This document shows positions 36,471 to 55,866 of a stretch of 64,000 nucleotides of DNA, piece after piece (the stretch's first letter is position 1; each line of letters opens with the position of its first letter). The notes beneath the pieces were generated by a model, which was not told the origin of the DNA, searched no databases, and worked only from the letters and a program-made list of their open reading frames with translations. This DNA is from Branchiostoma floridae. Its lineage: Eukaryota; Chordata; Leptocardii; Amphioxiformes; Branchiostomatidae. Both the position numbers and the translations under genes were made by a program. Location: assembly GCF_000003815.2 (NCBI RefSeq), contig NC_049992.1, positions 9,859,407 through 9,923,406 on the forward strand, in the 5' to 3' direction.

Positions 36471-39400
36471 ATGGCAGACCTACTAGGATCTATTTTGAGC
36501 TCGATGGAAAAACCTCCAACAATTGGAGAGGAGGAAAAGAAGAAAGCTAAAAGTAAGTCCGATTTTACTTCAGGGAACCGTCCTCAGAAATGTCTTGTTT
36601 TACATGAAGAATTTGGTTGAAAGGGAAGAAACTGTTTGGAGGAATTATGCATGTTTGGCATTCAGCCTTTTTTATGATCATAATATCATCATTGTACGAA
36701 TGAACAACAACGTATTATGTGGGAAAATATAGGTATTATAGACACAAATCAATCAGAGGAGCGAGTAGAACAGAAAGACACAAAACCCCGACTTCATGGA
36801 TTCGAACCCGGACAGCCGGATCATATATCCAACGTGTAAACCACAACGCCCAAAGCTCAGAGCTGTTGGCGTGGTCAGTTTGGCAACGGTTGAACCCCAC
36901 TGTTACACTTCTAATCTTTCACTTGTCCCAATGAACACAGAACAACGTGAACAATTGGAGAAACTTCAAGCTCAAGAAAAGGCGGCCAAGTCCAAGTTTA
37001 GGAAAAGGGTGAGACTTTTCAACTTGCATTGTGAGAAGATTATGACACTTAACAATAAAGTAATCTTACCAATATTTTTGTCACCTAGGAATCATCAGGT
37101 AACAGAAACCTGAGAATTATGTCAACATTGAATAAGAATAGGATTCATTTAAATAAATAAATAAACAGTGTTTCAATTTTTTTTCCTTCTGCTGTTAAGT
37201 AGGTTCATACGAGTGATCACGATGATGCCACAGTGACACAGTAATCTTGTTTTATTCCAGATAGTAGATGAGGTGAACAAGTTCATCAATGACAGCTCAC
37301 GCACCAGGCACAAGTTCGAGGCCATGGACAAAATGGCCAGAACTATCGTGTAAGAAATTACAGTCTCCATGTGGTAACAGATGTCAGGTTACAATCATTG
37401 CATGATGACTAAAAAGACTCATTTTACACAACCATTGCTTTATTCTCTCAAACGTTTCAGTGACTGTCTGTCACCTTCTTCTGGGCAATTCTGACTGGTT
37501 CACATTGTACTGCAGGACAGGTGTCGCTGCTCTCAGTTGATGTGGTCACAAACCTGAACTGTGAGCAGTGACACCTGTCATGCAGTAGAATGTAAACCAG
37601 TCAGAATTGCCCTGAAGAAGGTGACAGACGGTCACAAAAACGTTGGTAAGAACAAAGCAATGGTTGTCTCTTCATTCAGTGACATGCCTAATATCCAAGC
37701 AGATCCTGCGTGGCATAACACAGTAACATAAGCTGGGGAAGGAGTTAAGCTGGCAGAGCGTGGCCAATTTACTCCTCTGCTGGCTTAACTNNNNNNNNNN
37801 NNNNNNNNNNNNNNNNNNNNNNNNNNNNNNNNNNNNNNNNNNNNNNNNNNNNNNNNNNNNNNNNNNNNNNNNNNNNNNNNNNNNNNNNNNNNNNNNNNNN
37901 NNNNNNNNNNNNNNNNNNNNNNNNNNNNNNNNNNNNNNNNNNNNNNNNNNNNNNNNNNNNNNNNNNNNNNNNNNNNNNNNNNNNNNNNNNNNNNNNNNNN
38001 NNNNNNNNNNNNNNNNNNNNNNNNNNNNNNNNNNNNNNNNNNNNNNNNNNNNNNNNNNNNNNNNNNNNNNNNNNNNNNNNNNNNNNNNNNNNNNNNNNNN
38101 NNNNNNNNNNNNNNNNNNNNNNNNNNNNNNNNNNNNNNNNNNNNNNNNNNNNNNNNNNNNNNNNNNNNNNNNNNNNNNNNNNNNNNNNNNNNNNNNNNNN
38201 NNNNNNNNNNNNNNNNNNNNNNNNNNNNNNNNNNNNNNNNNNNNNNNNNNNNNNNNNNNNNNNNNNNNNNNNNNNNNNNNNNNNNNNNNNNNNNNNNNNN
38301 NNNNNNNNNNNNNNNNNNNNNNNNNNNNNNNNNNNNNNNNNNNNNNNNNNNNNNNNNNNNNNNNNNNNNNNNNNNNNNNNNNNNNNNNNNNNNNNNNNNN
38401 NNNNNNNNNNNNNNNNNNNNNNNNNNNNNNNNNNNNNNNNNNNNNNNNNNNNNNNNNNNNNNNNNNNNNNNNNNNNNNNNNNNNNNNNNNNNNNNNNNNN
38501 NNNNNNNNNNNNNNNNNNNNNNNNNNNNNNNNNNNNNNNNNNNNNNNNNNNNNNNNNNNNNNNNNNNNNNNNNNNNNNNNNNNNNNNNNTGATGTAGTAG
38601 AGTTTGCTGGACTCACTTCATTTTCCTTTGGAGAGGATGAAAATGACAGATATGTGATGCTCTGTAAAAAGGTATTATGGTAATTATTTTGGATTTATCA
38701 TTGTTGAAGCCAAACTAGTACAGTCAAACTTTTACAAATGACCAACATCCCTGAGAACCAACTGGCCAAGCTGGTCAGCTCTTAGTAATCCTTTAGATGA
38801 TATTTCCCATTAACACAAGTATCAACTGTCTATTGTGACCACTTGTCCAAATGTACCAGATTTTCTCGTTCATGAGTGGTCTTCTTCATCAGTTTTGACT
38901 GTAATAGAAATACTAACTAATTTTTAAAGCTTGAAGATAGTTTGCCCAAACAGTGCTTTCATAATTTGCAGGAAAGGTACATGAGATGTTGCATCGAAGA
39001 ATTTCAGAATTTCTTGTACAAACTCTTTAGAATCATAATTTTACCGTTATTTTTGCTGTTACTCCAGGAATTTGCCCCCTCAGATGAAGAACTGGAGGCA
39101 TACAGGAGGGGTGAGGAGTGGGACCCTAACAAGGCAGAAGAAATGAAGAGATTGAAAGAGGTACACTTGCCTTAATCAAGAATCAGGCGCAATCTACACA
39201 CAGTTTTTACCAATATCTGTGGAGATTTCGGGAGGGATCTAGAACGTAGGGTGCCGGACACCCATGGCGCTTGCAGTCATAAACATATAGCGCGATTTTC
39301 CAAATGGCGTTATATGCTAATGAGCCTTCCCGAAGTCGGGAAGCATCTACACGCGCGCGACGCTGTCGGGGACCCCTGCTAAGCTATCGGTAAGGTATCG

Positions 39401-40849
39401 TACGAATGGTCCGGACCTTTCGGGAGAAATTTTCCCGATATCGTAATGGCGATATAGTAGTTCCATCTAGATGATGAAAAAAAGCTGTCGGCGAGAGGTT
39501 GTAGGCTCGCCGATATCGGGAAAAACTGTGTAGATCGTGCCTTAGTGCCACCAGGTGGACCTGTAGTTGACTACGAATCTAAAGGTTTGGGGTTCAAATC
39601 CTTAGTAGGTACCATTTACCATGTGATGTTGGAAAATGTGCTCTAAATGACTCTCCTCACTCCACTCAGGTGAAAATGAGTAGTCAGCTTTATATATGTA
39701 TGTCCTTTTGGATAGGATCCATGAAAAGAACAGAACAGTTGTAAAAAAAAAAAAGATTGTGAGTTGATCAAACCTTGCTGGTCTTATGCAGATGGTACTT
39801 ACATCGGTTTAGTACAAAACATAGGTTTGGTAAAGTTTACTTTAGCCCTAATCCCATCAACTGTTGTCACCCCACAGAGGTTAGCTTAACCCTCTCTCTG
39901 CAACCTAACTTGTAACCAACACAAAGTTGGTGCCCAAAGGCTCCTTCAGCAACAAGAGGGTTAACTGAACTTATTCCCCAGGCACAGGTTGAAGAGCCGT
40001 CGTCCTCACAAGCCTCGCAGAAAGTTGTCCCCATGTCGAACTACAAGGACAAGTACAAGCACCTCATAGGAGACACCTCCGCTAAGGCTGCTGCACAGAT
40101 TACTACGGCCAACAAGGCCTATGGTTTTGGTAAGTTTTTTTATTGTAGTATCATGCTTGTGGAGAAAAATAATGTGTACAAGGTTCTGGTAGTATGGCCT
40201 ATGGTTTTGGTAAGGCTTTTCGTTTCTAGTATCATGCTTGTTGAGGAAATGATATATACAAAGCTCAAGAACTAGTACACTGAACATTGCATTTCAAAGA
40301 CATGACACCCATACCTGATCCCATGGCATGTGTGTTAGACATCCAGGAATTTCTCTGTTACATGTACATGTTAAGTTGCGTGTATGCATAAAGATTTTAA
40401 ATACAATTTAAAAAGTATGCATGATGCAAAATAATATAGGGTGACAGTAGTAAGCACAAAAGCTTACCAACAAACCTAGAAACAGCAATATTTTTACTTT
40501 TTCCAGGGCACATTTCTGTTGAGGTTTTAGATGGTTTAGAACAAAAAGGAAAATTGAGTGAGAGATAGTTTATGCAAGTCCAGACCTGGTTCCAGACATA
40601 TTTTACCAGGCCAGTGTGCAAGTCCAATGTACAGGTATGCAGCACTAACAATGTAACCTTCAAGTCTGTTTACCATGACTGTACTAGTTAACTTCCTACC
40701 AATATTTTATTGTTTCAGTTCCAAGTGAGAACAAAAGAGATCAACGCTCTATTGAAGAGGTGCAGAATCAGATCAGGGCAAAGAAGAGACAAAAGACTGA
40801 GGATCCTACTGCAGATGCAGCCCAGTCATCATCTAATGAAGAACAGTAG
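36471..40849 (+). CDS. SPAG7: SPAG7, R3H-domain protein, 7 exons, one cut by an assembly gap
   Basis: Exons: 36471-36552, 36941-37008, 37261-37349, (gap)-38671 with visible sequence from 38590, 39068-39160, 39982-40129, 40719-40849. The start [16 protein letters not shown] is almost identical to vertebrate SPAG7. Exons 3-4 form the single-strand nucleic-acid-binding R3H domain ([20 protein letters not shown], then [20 protein letters not shown]). Exon 5 has EFAPSDEEL and RRGEEWDP, and exon 6 has [11 protein letters not shown], all family signatures. The tail is acidic and polar. Molecular function is poorly known; R3H suggests RNA or DNA binding. Exon 3 ends in phase 2 and the first visible base of exon 4 finishes a codon, so only a few bases of exon 4 and its acceptor are lost in the gap. 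Confidence 0.95.
36770..36900 (-). repeat. tRNA-derived SINE-like repeat in SPAG7 intron 1
   Basis: On the minus strand GGGTTCGAATCC is a good B box, preceded by GTTGTGGTTTACACGTTGG, resembling a degenerate A box. Arms do not form a convincing tRNA cloverleaf, so a SINE head is the better call. Confidence 0.5.
37428..37667. mobile_element. 240-bp palindromic MITE in SPAG7 intron 3
   Basis: It begins ACAACCATTGCTTT and ends AAAGCAATGGTTGT, and inverse similarity continues through most of the length (CTGTCACCTTCTTC against GAAGAAGGTGACAG; GACAGGTGTC against GACACCTGTC). No coding capacity. Confidence 0.7.
37692..37790. repeat. MITE truncated by the assembly gap
   Basis: It begins CCAAGCAGATCCTG and runs into the Ns. 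Its sequence is the inverse of 3590-3690. The repeat probably caused the gap. Confidence 0.55.
37791..38589. other. Assembly gap (799 Ns)
   Basis: No sequence. It contains the acceptor and first few bases of SPAG7 exon 4. Confidence 0.99.
39185..39542. mobile_element. Inverted-repeat element in SPAG7 intron 5
   Basis: Left end AGGCGCAATCTACACACAGT, right end inverse AGGCACGATCTACACAGT, with further inverse similarity around CCCGATATC. Interior rich in CGGGA words. No target duplication could be fixed and there is no coding capacity. Confidence 0.55.
39543..39690 (+). repeat. tRNA-derived SINE-like repeat
   Basis: GGGGTTCAAATCC serves as a B box. The tail CTCCTCACTCCACTCAGGTG plus AAAATGAGTA matches the tail at 7770-7840 in inverse orientation. 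It lies directly after the preceding element, in SPAG7 intron 5. Confidence 0.5.
40110..40275 (+). repeat. Tandem duplication of a SPAG7 exon 6 donor
   Basis: GGCCTATGGTTTTGGTAAG occurs at the true exon 6 end and again about 80 bases downstream. The following GTATCATGCTTGT and GTACAAGGTTC-like words are repeated too. Confidence 0.8.
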
Positions 40850-41270
40850 TACATGTACATCATACCATGGCTCATATTCACAGCTTATGTAAAATAGTTA
40901 AGAGTTACTTTATGGTCAATAAAAGTATTGTCACTGTAGGAAAGATGATTAAAGAAAAAAAAAGAGTTGATTTAATATTTATTTCTTTAAGATTACTTTT
41001 GCGAAAGATGTAATGTTTGCCAATGTTGCCCTTTCATGAACTTATAATAAGAAGTTTCTGTAAAATAGACATATTTTGAATATCTGCATGCCACATTTGT
41101 GGTAGATTTTCTTGTTATAGTTGGGTTTCAATCCCGCCTATAGCATTATTAAGATATGAGATATGAGTTGGAATTATGATAAATGTAGGAACAAACCTTC
41201 ATAAAAGTGTATATTAGGGTGTCTTTGTCTGCTTTTTCTTTCTAATCTTGTAATCAAATATCATTCACAG

Positions 41271-42124
41271 TAGGAGTGGGTACCGATACAGAAATGTCAG
41301 GTCTGGTTCAAGTTCAGAGGATCAGGTCCAGGTCCGGACCTGAACCTGGACCTGATTCAGTATGTGAAAACTTGTTAATGGACGATACTCAAAAAATGGT
41401 CCATTCTGCTACAAAGAAATCTGTTTGTTGTAGTTTTTGACTCCCACGGGCATTTTAAATCCTACAAGGCTAACTGCCTCTGTATGGTTTACTGTAAAAC
41501 TTGGTAGAAATGACTATACACCTTTATCACGCGGCGGCCATCATAGATTGAAGACGAGGTCAATGAGGCAAACAGACAAAACTTATTTCTAAAATCAGCT
41601 CCCATTTAGTTTTTCCCCAGACCACACCAATTTTCACAATATAAAATCAAATAATACATATTATAACCAGTGTTATGCAATGAAATATGTAGCAATTTAG
41701 ACTCTCGTACTGATCCCATATTCCTTTAAGAGATGCAAAATAAAAACATAATAATGCAAATATTTGACGGACATGCAGCCATTCTCTTATTGGTCAATTT
41801 TGTAATTTCCATGCTATCCTTGGTTGAACTACTAATTATGATGGACAGCCTTTTGTTTGCCTCATTGGACTCGTTTTAGATCTATCATGGCCGCCACGTG
41901 AGAAAGGTCTATAGACTCTACTCTCCTTTGCTCGTTATTTTCGTCTACTGGTAAGCCCCCAAATGAATGTGAATGCCAGATCATATAATCTGCTCATTTT
42001 TCAAAAGGTCTAACATTTGGTCCAATGAATTTTTTCAGGTCCGTTTTTTTTGGACCGGTCCAATAACTTAATGAATAAGAAAAACTGGTTTTGTACCGGT
42101 GCACCGTACCGGTACCCACCCCTA
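41271..42124. mobile_element. hAT-like non-autonomous transposon, copy 2
   Basis: Starts TAGGAGTGGGTACCG, ends GGTACCCACCCCTA, and is flanked by a perfect 8-bp duplication ATTCACAG (41263-41270 and 42125-42132). Its outer parts match copy 1 at 8950-9364 along the whole length. It is longer because another element is inserted at 41520-41908. Confidence 0.85.
41520..41908. mobile_element. MITE nested inside the hAT-like copy
   Basis: Left end ACCTTTATCACGCGGCGG, reverse of right end ACCTTTCTCACGTGGCGG, both continuing CCAT.ATAGAT. CTATA lies on both sides, one base away on the left. Comparison with the uninterrupted copy at 8950-9364 shows this block is absent there. No coding capacity. Confidence 0.75.
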
Positions 42125-43239
42125 ATTCACAGTGTAAAATGTAATTGTAACAGAGAAAAAAAAAACTTTTTGTAGCCAAAGACTGACTAGTTGCACATGT
42201 ATAGTCCACATGTAATTAGCTTGTTGGCATCAGTTGTGTAAGTTTATTTTTGTAGCCAAGATTTGGGGAAAAGCCACAGATTTACAGAGATTTGTTTTAA
42301 GTATTGACCACTTACAATATACAAAACCATTGCAAGTTTAACATTAGAGGAATGTCAACCAATAAAGGCTTTACCAGAAGTCATTAGAAGTCTATACATG
42401 AAAGATTATATGATTGCAAAGTTACAAACAAGAATGTCACATTAGTCAATAGTTTATCATAACTATTAAAGTGTGCTGTTTAAGGTCTATATTCTACATA
42501 CTTATCTAAGCTATACTATACAATACATGTTGAGCATGTGAGCACATCTTGGCAATATTGAACTGTACAGTTTTTGGCAAAGAATAAAGTTTGGATGTTT
42601 ACTTAGTGTTAGCTTCATAAAACCATGCTATACTGTCATTGGGGCTTGATAGAATATCATTAGAATCATGTATGTATAAAAAAAAACTTTTTTCTTTTAA
42701 CCCTGTATACGGCTTAAAAACAAAATATTCAAACAGCCATTTCAATACGTTTTTATTGCTATTCTTTAAAGAGAGAACAAGGACACTGTGGCCCCATGCC
42801 CTGACCATGTGCCCCCTTACGCTGGAAAGCAGATCCTCTGGTAAGTATAATTTCTGATTGACGTGGGGTGCAACTGGGTCACATGTGGCCTCAGTTTTGG
42901 GTTCGTTTTTTGTTTGTTTTTCTTTTCTTTTTAGAACTTGGTGAAAATCAATTTGCACACAGATGTCATTCAGAAAATTAAGTTAGTGTGGCCTTACATA
43001 AAGACATGGATTAGTTTGTTAGTTTGCACTGTAGTTATATTATGAGAAAAAAGAACAATTATAGCAACCTTCAGTTTCTATTTCTACGTTTAAGGTTATA
43101 ACTGGAAGCAATGAGCATCAGGATTTGCCAACATAAAACCTGAGTAAGTCCACAGTATTGTCTTGGTGTATGGCGCTACCTAGCGATCCTGTCTCGAACT
43201 ACAGCACCACCTGGCACTAGCCTCCGATCTTATAATAAG

Positions 43240-51629
<8,390 letters not shown>

Positions 51630-52216
51630 TGTTCTCAAGTTTACTAGTTTAGGGGGCGATCACTTGATATCGGGAAGGATGCTGTAGACAGTACATGTAC
51701 TTACGACTCCTGCGAGGGGGAATCCGTTAATATTCATCGCTCAATGACCATTGCAATTTTTCTACATTTCGTTACGCACGCACTGTCGTATACAAGACCT
51801 AATGATGCCACCAAGGATGGTTTATATTTTTTATAACAAGTTTTATTGCAAATTCTTGCCCATGGGCTAATTGCAGGTAACATATTAAAAAGATTCAAAC
51901 AGTGTAAAATATGAAAACAAGGAAGTTAAACTATATGCTCTTACATGAGACCTCACAAGGTTTATGTATATGAGGCAAAATGTTATGAGGTTTTATGAGA
52001 CCTCTACTCATATTTTGTAACCTCATGAACCCTCTATGAGATCTCATTACCTCCTTGTACTATATATCTTCTAAAATACTAGTAATCGTATCTTATCACT
52101 ATTTTTGCGTTACAACCCTATAAACGGATGCATAATGACACATCCCCGCTTGGCATTTCTTCCCCTGACACCTGCCTGACACCCAGGCCTGAAATAGGTG
52201 ATAATTGGCATGGCAC

Positions 52217-52528
52217 AAGCAGAGGTTGGTGGGAAATACCGAAGGATTGTGAACTTTTCTAGTCTCAAAGCTGGCCAAGGAGTATAGCCGGCACCGGTGC
52301 CCGTTTGACTCCCGTTGGCCGGCTATCTCCCTTTGGCCGGCTATACTCCTTGGCAAGCTTTGATACTATGATCTCTAAAGATCTCTCAAGTCTAAGGCAC
52401 CGTATGGTCTACCTTGAGACTAAACTTTTCCTCAAACCAAGGAGGTCTTTTCAACCTCCTTGCTCAAATCTCACGTTGTCTGCCCGCAATCCCCACCAAT
52501 CTTTCCCACCAACCTCTGCTTGGAGAGT
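52217..52528. mobile_element. CTCTCCAAGCAGA-family MITE with inner palindromes
   Basis: AAGCAGAGGTTGGTGGGAAA at the left pairs with TTTCCCACCAACCTCTGCTT at the right, followed by GGAGAG. Inside, GCCAAGGAGTATAGCCGGC and its inverse GCCGGCTATACTCCTTGGC form a second inverted pair. Confidence 0.6.
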
Positions 52529-52815
52529 AGACATATAGAGAGAACTTCAACTTTACTATTAAAACTGGCAGCAAAGACTTTGAGTGGGTCCCTCTGCACT
52601 ACTTTGGGATTAGGCAATTACATCTTGTAGTTCAGCTCATATGTGCTAGGTGCCCCATCTATGCTAACAACATTAAGTTCACAAAAACGATAGAGATATG
52701 ATGCATCTTGCAATCTTTTATTTGCAGTTTTCACCATGCAGGAGACGACCATACAAATGCACGCATGCATGCCGTTCGGACTTCCAGGATTTAACAATTA
52801 TCAGCATCTAGGTTA

Positions 52816-52910
52816 GCCTGGTATCCAGCCATAGTGTAGCTCCCGAGTCTCTTCTGTCCTCTTCGCAAATACAGAAGAGACGCAGGAGCTATAATACGGC
52901 TGGATACCAC
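52816..52910. repeat. 95-bp hairpin
   Basis: GGTATCCAGCC, AGCTCC and GTCTCTTCTGT on the left pair with ACAGAAGAGAC, GGAGCT and GGCTGGATACC on the right. Confidence 0.6.
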
Positions 52911-53026
52911 TCTATATCTAGGTAGCTAATCAAAATTGTAACGTTATGTGACGAAACCAACTTTGTTGACATATATGATATATGTTAATTACTGCTTGTT
53001 TACGAGTCTATCAGTTGTTTTTTTTT

Positions 53027-54248
53027 TCAATCTTGGAAAAGGATGTTTAAAAGAGCAAATTTTCTTTCCTTTGTCACATAAAGCGAACTTGTAATTTTCT
53101 CCATCATCCTGTCACTCAGACGGGTGTCCACATCTCGTTTCTCCAGCTCCCTGGCCATCTCCAGCTCCCTGGCCATCTCCAGCTCCCTGGTCATCTCCAG
53201 CTCCCTGGTCATCTCCAGCTCCCTGGTCATCTCCAGCTCCCTGGCCATCTCCAGCTCCCTGGTCATCTCCAGCTCCCTGGTCATCTCCAGCTCCCTGGCC
53301 ATCTCCAGCTCCCTGGCCATCTCCAGCTCCCTGGTCATCTCCAGCTCCCTGGCCATCTCCAGCTCCCTGGTCATCTCCAGCTCCCTGGCCATCTCCAGCT
53401 CCCTGGTCATCTCCAGCTCCCTGGCCATCTCCAGCTCCCTGGCCATCTCCAGCTCCCTGGCCATCTCCAGCTCCCTGGTCATCTCCAGCTCCCTGGTCAT
53501 CTCCAGCTCCCTGGCCATCTCCAGCTCCCTGGCCAGCTCACGCAGCTCAGCCTGACGGGCCAAGTTCGCCTTGATAGCCTTGAAACCACGTTCTGAATAC
53601 AAAAGTCTGAAACGAGATTAAAATTGGTAGTATTTATCATTTGTCGGTGTTTTTTTTAATAGTTAGTTAAAAAGTTAAACCATTCCTGCGCCAAGATGGC
53701 GTATAGGGCGGGGCCCATCTCTGTTACATTAGCCCTGGGCCACACACAACGCAATCACTACAGCAGGGGCCAATCCACTGGTAGTGGTGTGTGTTTTTTT
53801 TACTACCTTTGACTATAATCATAGCCTACCCGATTTCTACCGGGGCTCCTTCCACTAGTTGCCCTAAAATGTGTTTAAGGCAACGTGTGTAAGGACTCTA
53901 TTAAAGGAGCCCCTGTTTTTAGGGCAGCGAGTGCAAGGAGCCCCGGTAGAAATTGGATGGTATTAAACAAGGCTATTTTCGTAAGCTTGATATGACAACT
54001 GGAACCACAACGTGGGCTCCCAAACAATGAGTTGTGCAAAAGAATCAAGGCTACATGTATTAAATATTTCTCATCGTTCTTTATTTGTTTGTTGCTATTT
54101 GTTTCATTTTTTACTCTAATCGTTCAGTAGAACGAAGGATGATTATTTTCTTACCCATGCCTCGGCCAATCCTAAAGTGGCTATCAGCTGTCATCAGATG
54201 GGACGAGATGACCAGGACAACAAGAAGAAACACCAGGGTCGTCTTCAT
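53027..54248 (-). CDS. Predicted secreted protein with 22 hexapeptide repeats
   Basis: I do not recognise this gene. Two exons, 54248-54155 and 53592-53027, join in phase (GT donor after ATGG, acceptor ATTCAG) to give 219 aa; a second acceptor 14 bases upstream would shift the frame. Residues 1-23 form a signal peptide (MKTTLVFLLVVLVISS then HLMTADS). The presumed mature start is HFRIGRGMERGFKAIKANLA. Then come 22 tandem units of ARELEM or TRELEM (the last ARELEK), 132 residues, encoded by an 18-bp minisatellite, and a 36-residue tail containing RDVDTRLSDRMMEK and ending NILFQD. The repeat alternates acidic, basic and Leu/Met residues and should be strongly helical or coiled-coil. The opposite strand is also open here, but only because of the repeat. 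No expression evidence exists in the sequence. Confidence 0.62.
53130..53535. repeat. 18-bp minisatellite coding the hexapeptide repeats
   Basis: The unit on the plus strand is CTCCCTGGYCATCTCCAG; the single variable base (C or T) sets Ala or Thr in the minus-strand protein. Units are otherwise nearly identical, so the array was probably homogenised recently. Confidence 0.95.
53825..53968. repeat. Imperfect palindromic repeat
   Basis: CCGATTTCTACCGGGGCTCC on the left pairs with GGAGCCCCGGTAGAAATTGG on the right; a second inverse pair GCCCTAAAA/TTTTAGGGC is inside. It lies in the intron of the secreted repeat-protein gene. Confidence 0.65.
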
Positions 54249-55866
54249 CTGTAGTCAAGAAAGTCAGACGAGACTTATCACTTTGTGTGTAAAACTCAAC
54301 ATATAGTTTGGATACCTGACCCTATCCACCGTGTCTTAGGTTACATTTGTACATATCATATAGTAGGGTGGAACGTTTCCATCTAGTTCTAGTCGGTCAG
54401 TCGGTCGAACTTCGCTAACTGACAAATGACTGACGGGTACCGCGATATTTCTGAAATGACGGATAAATGCTCTCATCCCCCGAGGCCCTTCAATTGGTAT
54501 CACTGCAAGGGAAATGGTCTGTCTGTCTTCGAAACTTTTGTCTCGTTTGGGTCAGGGTTGCGCAAACTGATATCTACTAACGATCTGTAGTTATTAAGAA
54601 TTAGATTTCTTTAATTAGATGAAAACAAAACATTTTCTCATTATACAGATCATTAGTAGATATCAATTTGCGCAACCGTGAGTTTGTAGCTTTCATCATT
54701 ATGGCTTTTATGCAACGAAAAACGAAGTTTCATTACAGTGGTCTGTACCAAAGTGCTGTATTTTGTCATAGAAAAAAATATCAGAGGCAATAAAAATGAT
54801 GACGTCATCAATTTGGCCCCCAAAAAGTCAGATGTAGAATTCTTTAATGCCCATCTATCAACATTCGTTACGGCTCCATTCGTTCTTAATTCATTAATAA
54901 GAAAACAGTGGAAGGTCAAAAAGCCAATTTAGCCAACCGAGATACCTTAATTGTTTGCAGCGTTGTAAACTGCAGAGCGATTGTTCACAGAAATCATAAG
55001 GATTGAAAAAAAACAGGTCTTTTAACTGTCAGTCTGGCCATATTCGCTGAGCAAACACTTCGCCGGTTGCTATGAAGATGTTTGCGTTCCGCTGCATTTG
55101 TTTGGAGAGGCACTGACATCTGAGACAAATTCAAACAGAGGAAGAACGGATAAACATTGGTCTTGTCACGTTCCATTCAATGGATGTAGAAGCGTTATAT
55201 ATTCAATAGTTGATATTGAGGGAAATGATCAGTGTATGCCACGTCTCGCAGTTGAAAAGGGGAACATATGTGGAATTAGAATTTTGCTTGTCTCTTGTAT
55301 TCAACTTTCAAAAGTAAGAATAAACTAGGATATGGTAACATCTCATATTTTGTCTGTTGAAACTTAAAACTGTGTTGTTTAGAGGTTTCAGACTTTTATG
55401 CCAGGCACATATCATATAACGTATACCAACGAATATCATGGACTGAGAAAAAAAGATGAAAACGGCGAAATTGAACGACGAATTGGCCGAAAAAGATGTA
55501 ACGGTCTATCACATATCGTTAAACGTTGGCACATTTCAAAGCCGGCATTCAATCTCAGAAACAACATATGAAGAGAAGCGATTTGATTTTGAGACGCCGG
55601 AGACCAAGAGGACTTAATTCATGCACATCAACATACAACAATGACAGCATTCAATTGACTCTATTCGTCAGTCTATAACTCTCTTTACCAAGTTGTCACC
55701 ATAGTTGGCAACGTCAACAAACATTTTCTGCTGCTTGGATACTAGACCATTATCCTGTATACAGTAGACTCATAACACTTGTACATTAAGAACTGAACAC
55801 CAGGAAATTGTCGTAGTTTTCCTGCAAGTTTGAGGTGTGATTTTATCTGAAGTCATTACCAGAAAC
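54249..55866. other. Intergenic region between two divergent genes
   Basis: Contains one palindromic element (54557-54676). No other gene or repeat is recognised; it should include the promoters of the secreted repeat protein (minus) and the LITAF gene (plus). Confidence 0.5.
54557..54676. mobile_element. 120-bp palindromic MITE
   Basis: Left end GTTGCGCAAACTGATATCTA, right end inverse GTTGCGCAAATTGATATCTA, each continuing CTAA.GATCTGTA. About 31 terminal bases pair. Confidence 0.7.

Larger units (their letters stand above)
40850..43239. other. Region between the convergent SPAG7 and dipeptidase ends
   Basis: This holds the SPAG7 3' untranslated region (AATAAA at about 40918), the second hAT-like element with its nested insert, and otherwise AT-rich sequence with no recognised gene. 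Confidence 0.5.
51630..53026. other. Intergenic region upstream of the minus-strand dipeptidase
   Basis: Contains the probable dipeptidase promoter region, a low-complexity ATGAGGT/ACCTCAT-rich stretch (about 51945-52050), a MITE (52217-52528) and a hairpin (52816-52910). No gene recognised. Confidence 0.5.

Noticed and set aside
36790-36860. tRNA gene on the minus strand (also considered at 1893, 39590 and 62900)
   Set aside because: B boxes are good, but the acceptor and anticodon stems do not pair convincingly and the A-B spacing is off. tRNA-derived SINE heads fit better.
37672-38683. Open frames of more than 300 codons on both strands across the Ns
   Set aside because: They are almost entirely unknown residues. 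Only the SPAG7 exon at the right edge is real.
53124-53555. 143-codon plus-strand frame of Ser/Leu/Ile repeats
   Set aside because: It is the antisense of the 18-bp minisatellite, whose unit is a multiple of three and lacks stops on both strands. It has no unique flanks; the minus frame has a signal peptide exon.
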